This document shows, piece after piece, positions 8,774 through 9,906 of a stretch of 9,906 nucleotides of DNA; the stretch's first letter is position 1; every line of letters starts with the position of its first letter. The notes under the pieces are model-generated. The model was given only the letters and a program-made list of their open reading frames with translations, was not told where the DNA came from and made no database searches. Source of the DNA: a bacterium UBA3756. Its GTDB lineage: Bacteria; Bacteroidota; Bacteroidia; Bacteroidales; Bacteroidaceae. Location: assembly GCA_002371695.1 (NCBI GenBank), contig DFGG01000036.1:1581-11486 (forward strand), read 5' to 3'. The position numbers and the translations under genes are program-made.

Positions 8774-9112
8774 ATGGACTACAAGAAATCAAAAGCACCG
8801 GTTAACACCGTTACACGTAACATTATGGACCTTTGCCGCGACACTGACAACATCTACGAGAGTGTCGCCATCATCGCCAAGCGCGCCAATCAGATCAGCC
8901 TTCAGATCAAGGATGACCTGTCGAAGAAGCTCGCCGAGTTCGCCTCTTACAACGATTCACTCGAGGAGGTGTTCGAGAACCGCGAGCAGATAGAAATCTC
9001 ACGTTACTACGAGAAACTGCCCAAGGCTACCTTGCTGGCTACTCAGGAGTTTATCGAGGATAAGGTTTACTGGCGCGACCCCTCCCGTGAGGCCCAGAAC
9101 CAGGATATCTGA
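8774..9112 (+). CDS. rpoZ: DNA-directed RNA polymerase omega subunit
   Basis: Omega is the small subunit that binds the RNA polymerase beta' subunit, helps its folding and, in many bacteria, contributes to the ppGpp response. The 112-residue protein shows the family core at about residues 14-45 (TRNIMDLCRDTDNIYESVA then IIAKRANQIS), corresponding to the conserved omega helices. An acidic middle and a YEKLPKATLLATQEFIEDKVYW segment match my recollection of Bacteroidota omega proteins. The gene has no clear Shine-Dalgarno sequence. It follows bamD by 38 nt and precedes the DUF4293 gene by 36 nt without a promoter-like element I can see, so all three probably share the bamD promoter. I am confident of the family, less so of any ppGpp site, which I did not map. 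Confidence 0.9.
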   Translation: MDYKKSKAPVNTVTRNIMDLCRDTDNIYESVAIIAKRANQISLQIKDDLSKKLAEFASYNDSLEEVFENREQIEISRYYEKLPKATLLATQEFIEDKVYWRDPSREAQNQDI

Positions 9113-9148
9113 TGATTATGCGCTCTGCATTATTAATGATGTATCCCT

Positions 9149-9610
9149 ATGTGGCAGCGTAAACAGACGATATTCCTCGTGGTGGCTGTCATCCTGACCG
9201 TCATCACTCTCACGATGCAGATAGGCGCCTTCGATGCGGCTGGCATCAAGGTGGCTCGTGTGTACAACCTCTGGTTTACCGATCCCCTTGGCAAGCACCA
9301 TTTCGATGTGTGGCCTCTCTTCGCTATCCTTCTGCCCACTGCAGCACTCGGCACCTATACCATCTTTATCTACCACAATCGCAAGGCCCAGGCACTTTTC
9401 TGCGCCCTCAATGCCCTGTTGATGGCGGGGTGGTATGTGTGTTTCTTTGTCGTTTCCCGAATGGTGGGCGACAAGTCGTGGGGAGCAGTCGACTTTCAGC
9501 CTTCGTGGCCGGCGGTGCTGCCTGCCGTAGCGCTCATCCTGTATCTGATGGCCCGAAGGGCTATCCTCGCGGATGAGAAACTCGTCAGGTCACTCGATAG
9601 AATCAGATAA
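9149..9610 (+). CDS. DUF4293-family four-helix membrane protein
   Basis: This is a 153-residue inner-membrane protein of the Bacteroidota-specific DUF4293 family, whose function is unknown. The opening MWQRKQTIFL is characteristic. Four hydrophobic helices are evident at about residues 8-27, 54-75, 80-102 and 118-137. A polar segment between the first two (RVYNLWFTDPLGKHHFD) is probably periplasmic, and a basic end (KLVRSLDRIR) is probably cytoplasmic. It follows rpoZ by 36 nt and is the last gene of the cluster, since a strong terminator begins on the base after its TAA stop. No Shine-Dalgarno sequence is visible. A start at ATG 9118 is in another frame and unrelated. Confidence 0.88.
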   Translation: MWQRKQTIFLVVAVILTVITLTMQIGAFDAAGIKVARVYNLWFTDPLGKHHFDVWPLFAILLPTAALGTYTIFIYHNRKAQALFCALNALLMAGWYVCFFVVSRMVGDKSWGAVDFQPSWPAVLPAVALILYLMARRAILADEKLVRSLDRIR

Positions 9611-9645
9611 CAGAAATCCTCGCTTCGGCGAGGATTTCTGTTTTT
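9611..9645 (+). terminator. Intrinsic terminator after the bamD-rpoZ-DUF4293 cluster
   Basis: A perfect 13-bp stem (9611-9623 paired with 9628-9640) closes a TTCG tetraloop in the stable C(UUCG)G context and is followed by five T residues (9641-9645). It starts on the base after the DUF4293 stop codon. The T tract overlaps the stop codon of the convergent LuxR-type gene (9644-9646). The opposite strand lacks a comparable T tract, so it should act mainly on plus-strand transcripts. Confidence 0.93.
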
Positions 9646-9906
9646 ATATCAGGTGTCGCTCAATGGCAGTCCTGACGAGCGACGACATATTAGGACATCC
9701 CAGTTTCTGCCGCATCGTTTTGGTATAGCTATGGACCGTTTCAAAGCCGAGGTTTAGTCGGTGGGCTATTTCTTTCATGGTGAAGCCCTCCACGATCAGT
9801 CGGAGTATCTCGCGCTCTCTGGATGTCAGTGCGGGAGCCGACTCACTGCCGATGAGCAGCGTTCGCGCCTCCTGGCAGACGAACTGTTTTCCACGGGCCA
9901 CAGCCT
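9644..9906 (-). CDS. LuxR/NarL-type response regulator, 5' part outside the window
   Basis: About 87 C-terminal residues of a transcription regulator are visible, running off the right edge. The frame is open through the GTG at 9901, which I read as an internal Val (AVARGKQFVC). The GerE/LuxR helix-turn-helix is complete: LTSREREILRLIVEGFTMKE, then IAHRLNLGFETVHSYTKTMRQKLG, with the recognition helix around NLGFETVHSYTKTMR, ending SSLVRTAIERHLI. The preceding GKQFVCQEARTLL resembles the linker after a receiver domain in NarL-type regulators, so a phospho-receiver domain probably lies outside the window. That part is inference. Its targets cannot be told from here. It converges on the DUF4293 gene with only the terminator between them. 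Confidence 0.88.
   Translation of the reverse strand, partial: AVARGKQFVCQEARTLLIGSESAPALTSREREILRLIVEGFTMKEIAHRLNLGFETVHSYTKTMRQKLGCPNMSSLVRTAIERHLI

Overview
The window looks like a chromosomal segment from a member of the Bacteroidota, most likely order Bacteroidales and plausibly a Prevotella-like genus. That placement is inferred. It rests on gene families largely confined to this phylum (Porin_10-type putative porin, DUF4468 and DUF4293 proteins, the Bacteroidota form of RNA polymerase omega), on promoters with the TAnnTTTG -7 element rather than a TATAAT box, and on the near absence of Shine-Dalgarno sequences. All large genes are housekeeping or envelope genes. I see no phage, transposase, CRISPR array, tRNA or rRNA.

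Layout, left to right. The 3' part of an RluA-type pseudouridine synthase (+) enters from the left edge and is followed by a 50-residue membrane protein (+). An HD-domain hydrolase (-) converges on these two and is divergent from menA (+), the menaquinone prenyltransferase. menA ends in a 4-bp stop-codon overlap with a convergent three-gene envelope operon read on the minus strand: a secreted DUF4468 protein, a 57-residue two-helix membrane protein, and a large putative outer-membrane porin. Further right, uvrB (-) is divergent from a plus-strand cluster of bamD (outer-membrane assembly lipoprotein), rpoZ (RNA polymerase omega) and a DUF4293 four-helix membrane protein. That cluster ends at a strong UUCG-loop terminator. 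The 3' end of a LuxR/NarL-type regulator (-) runs off the right edge.

The least ordinary signal is not a gene. Short tandem arrays with a 7-bp unit of the loose form TTYAYWR recur at gene boundaries: 634-661, 4735-4766, 4816-4843 and 7827-7854, plus a two-unit relic at 5744-5757. Each full array holds about four units. The array at 4735-4766 lies inside the porin gene and encodes the hydrophobic core of its signal peptide. Because 7 is not a multiple of 3, gain or loss of one unit would frameshift the porin into stop codons within about 60 nt. The array at 4816-4843 is its inverted partner, so the pair brackets the porin ribosome-binding site and start codon. This could be a phase-variation or translational switch, which is inference from a single sequence.

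Themes that connect the genes are envelope biogenesis (BamD would help insert the porin), respiration (MenA), DNA repair (UvrB) and RNA modification and transcription (RluA-like, omega). Genes are tightly packed. The largest non-coding gaps are about 100-112 bp (1443-1543, 5651-5762, 7800-7907), and each holds promoters and, in the latter two, repeats.
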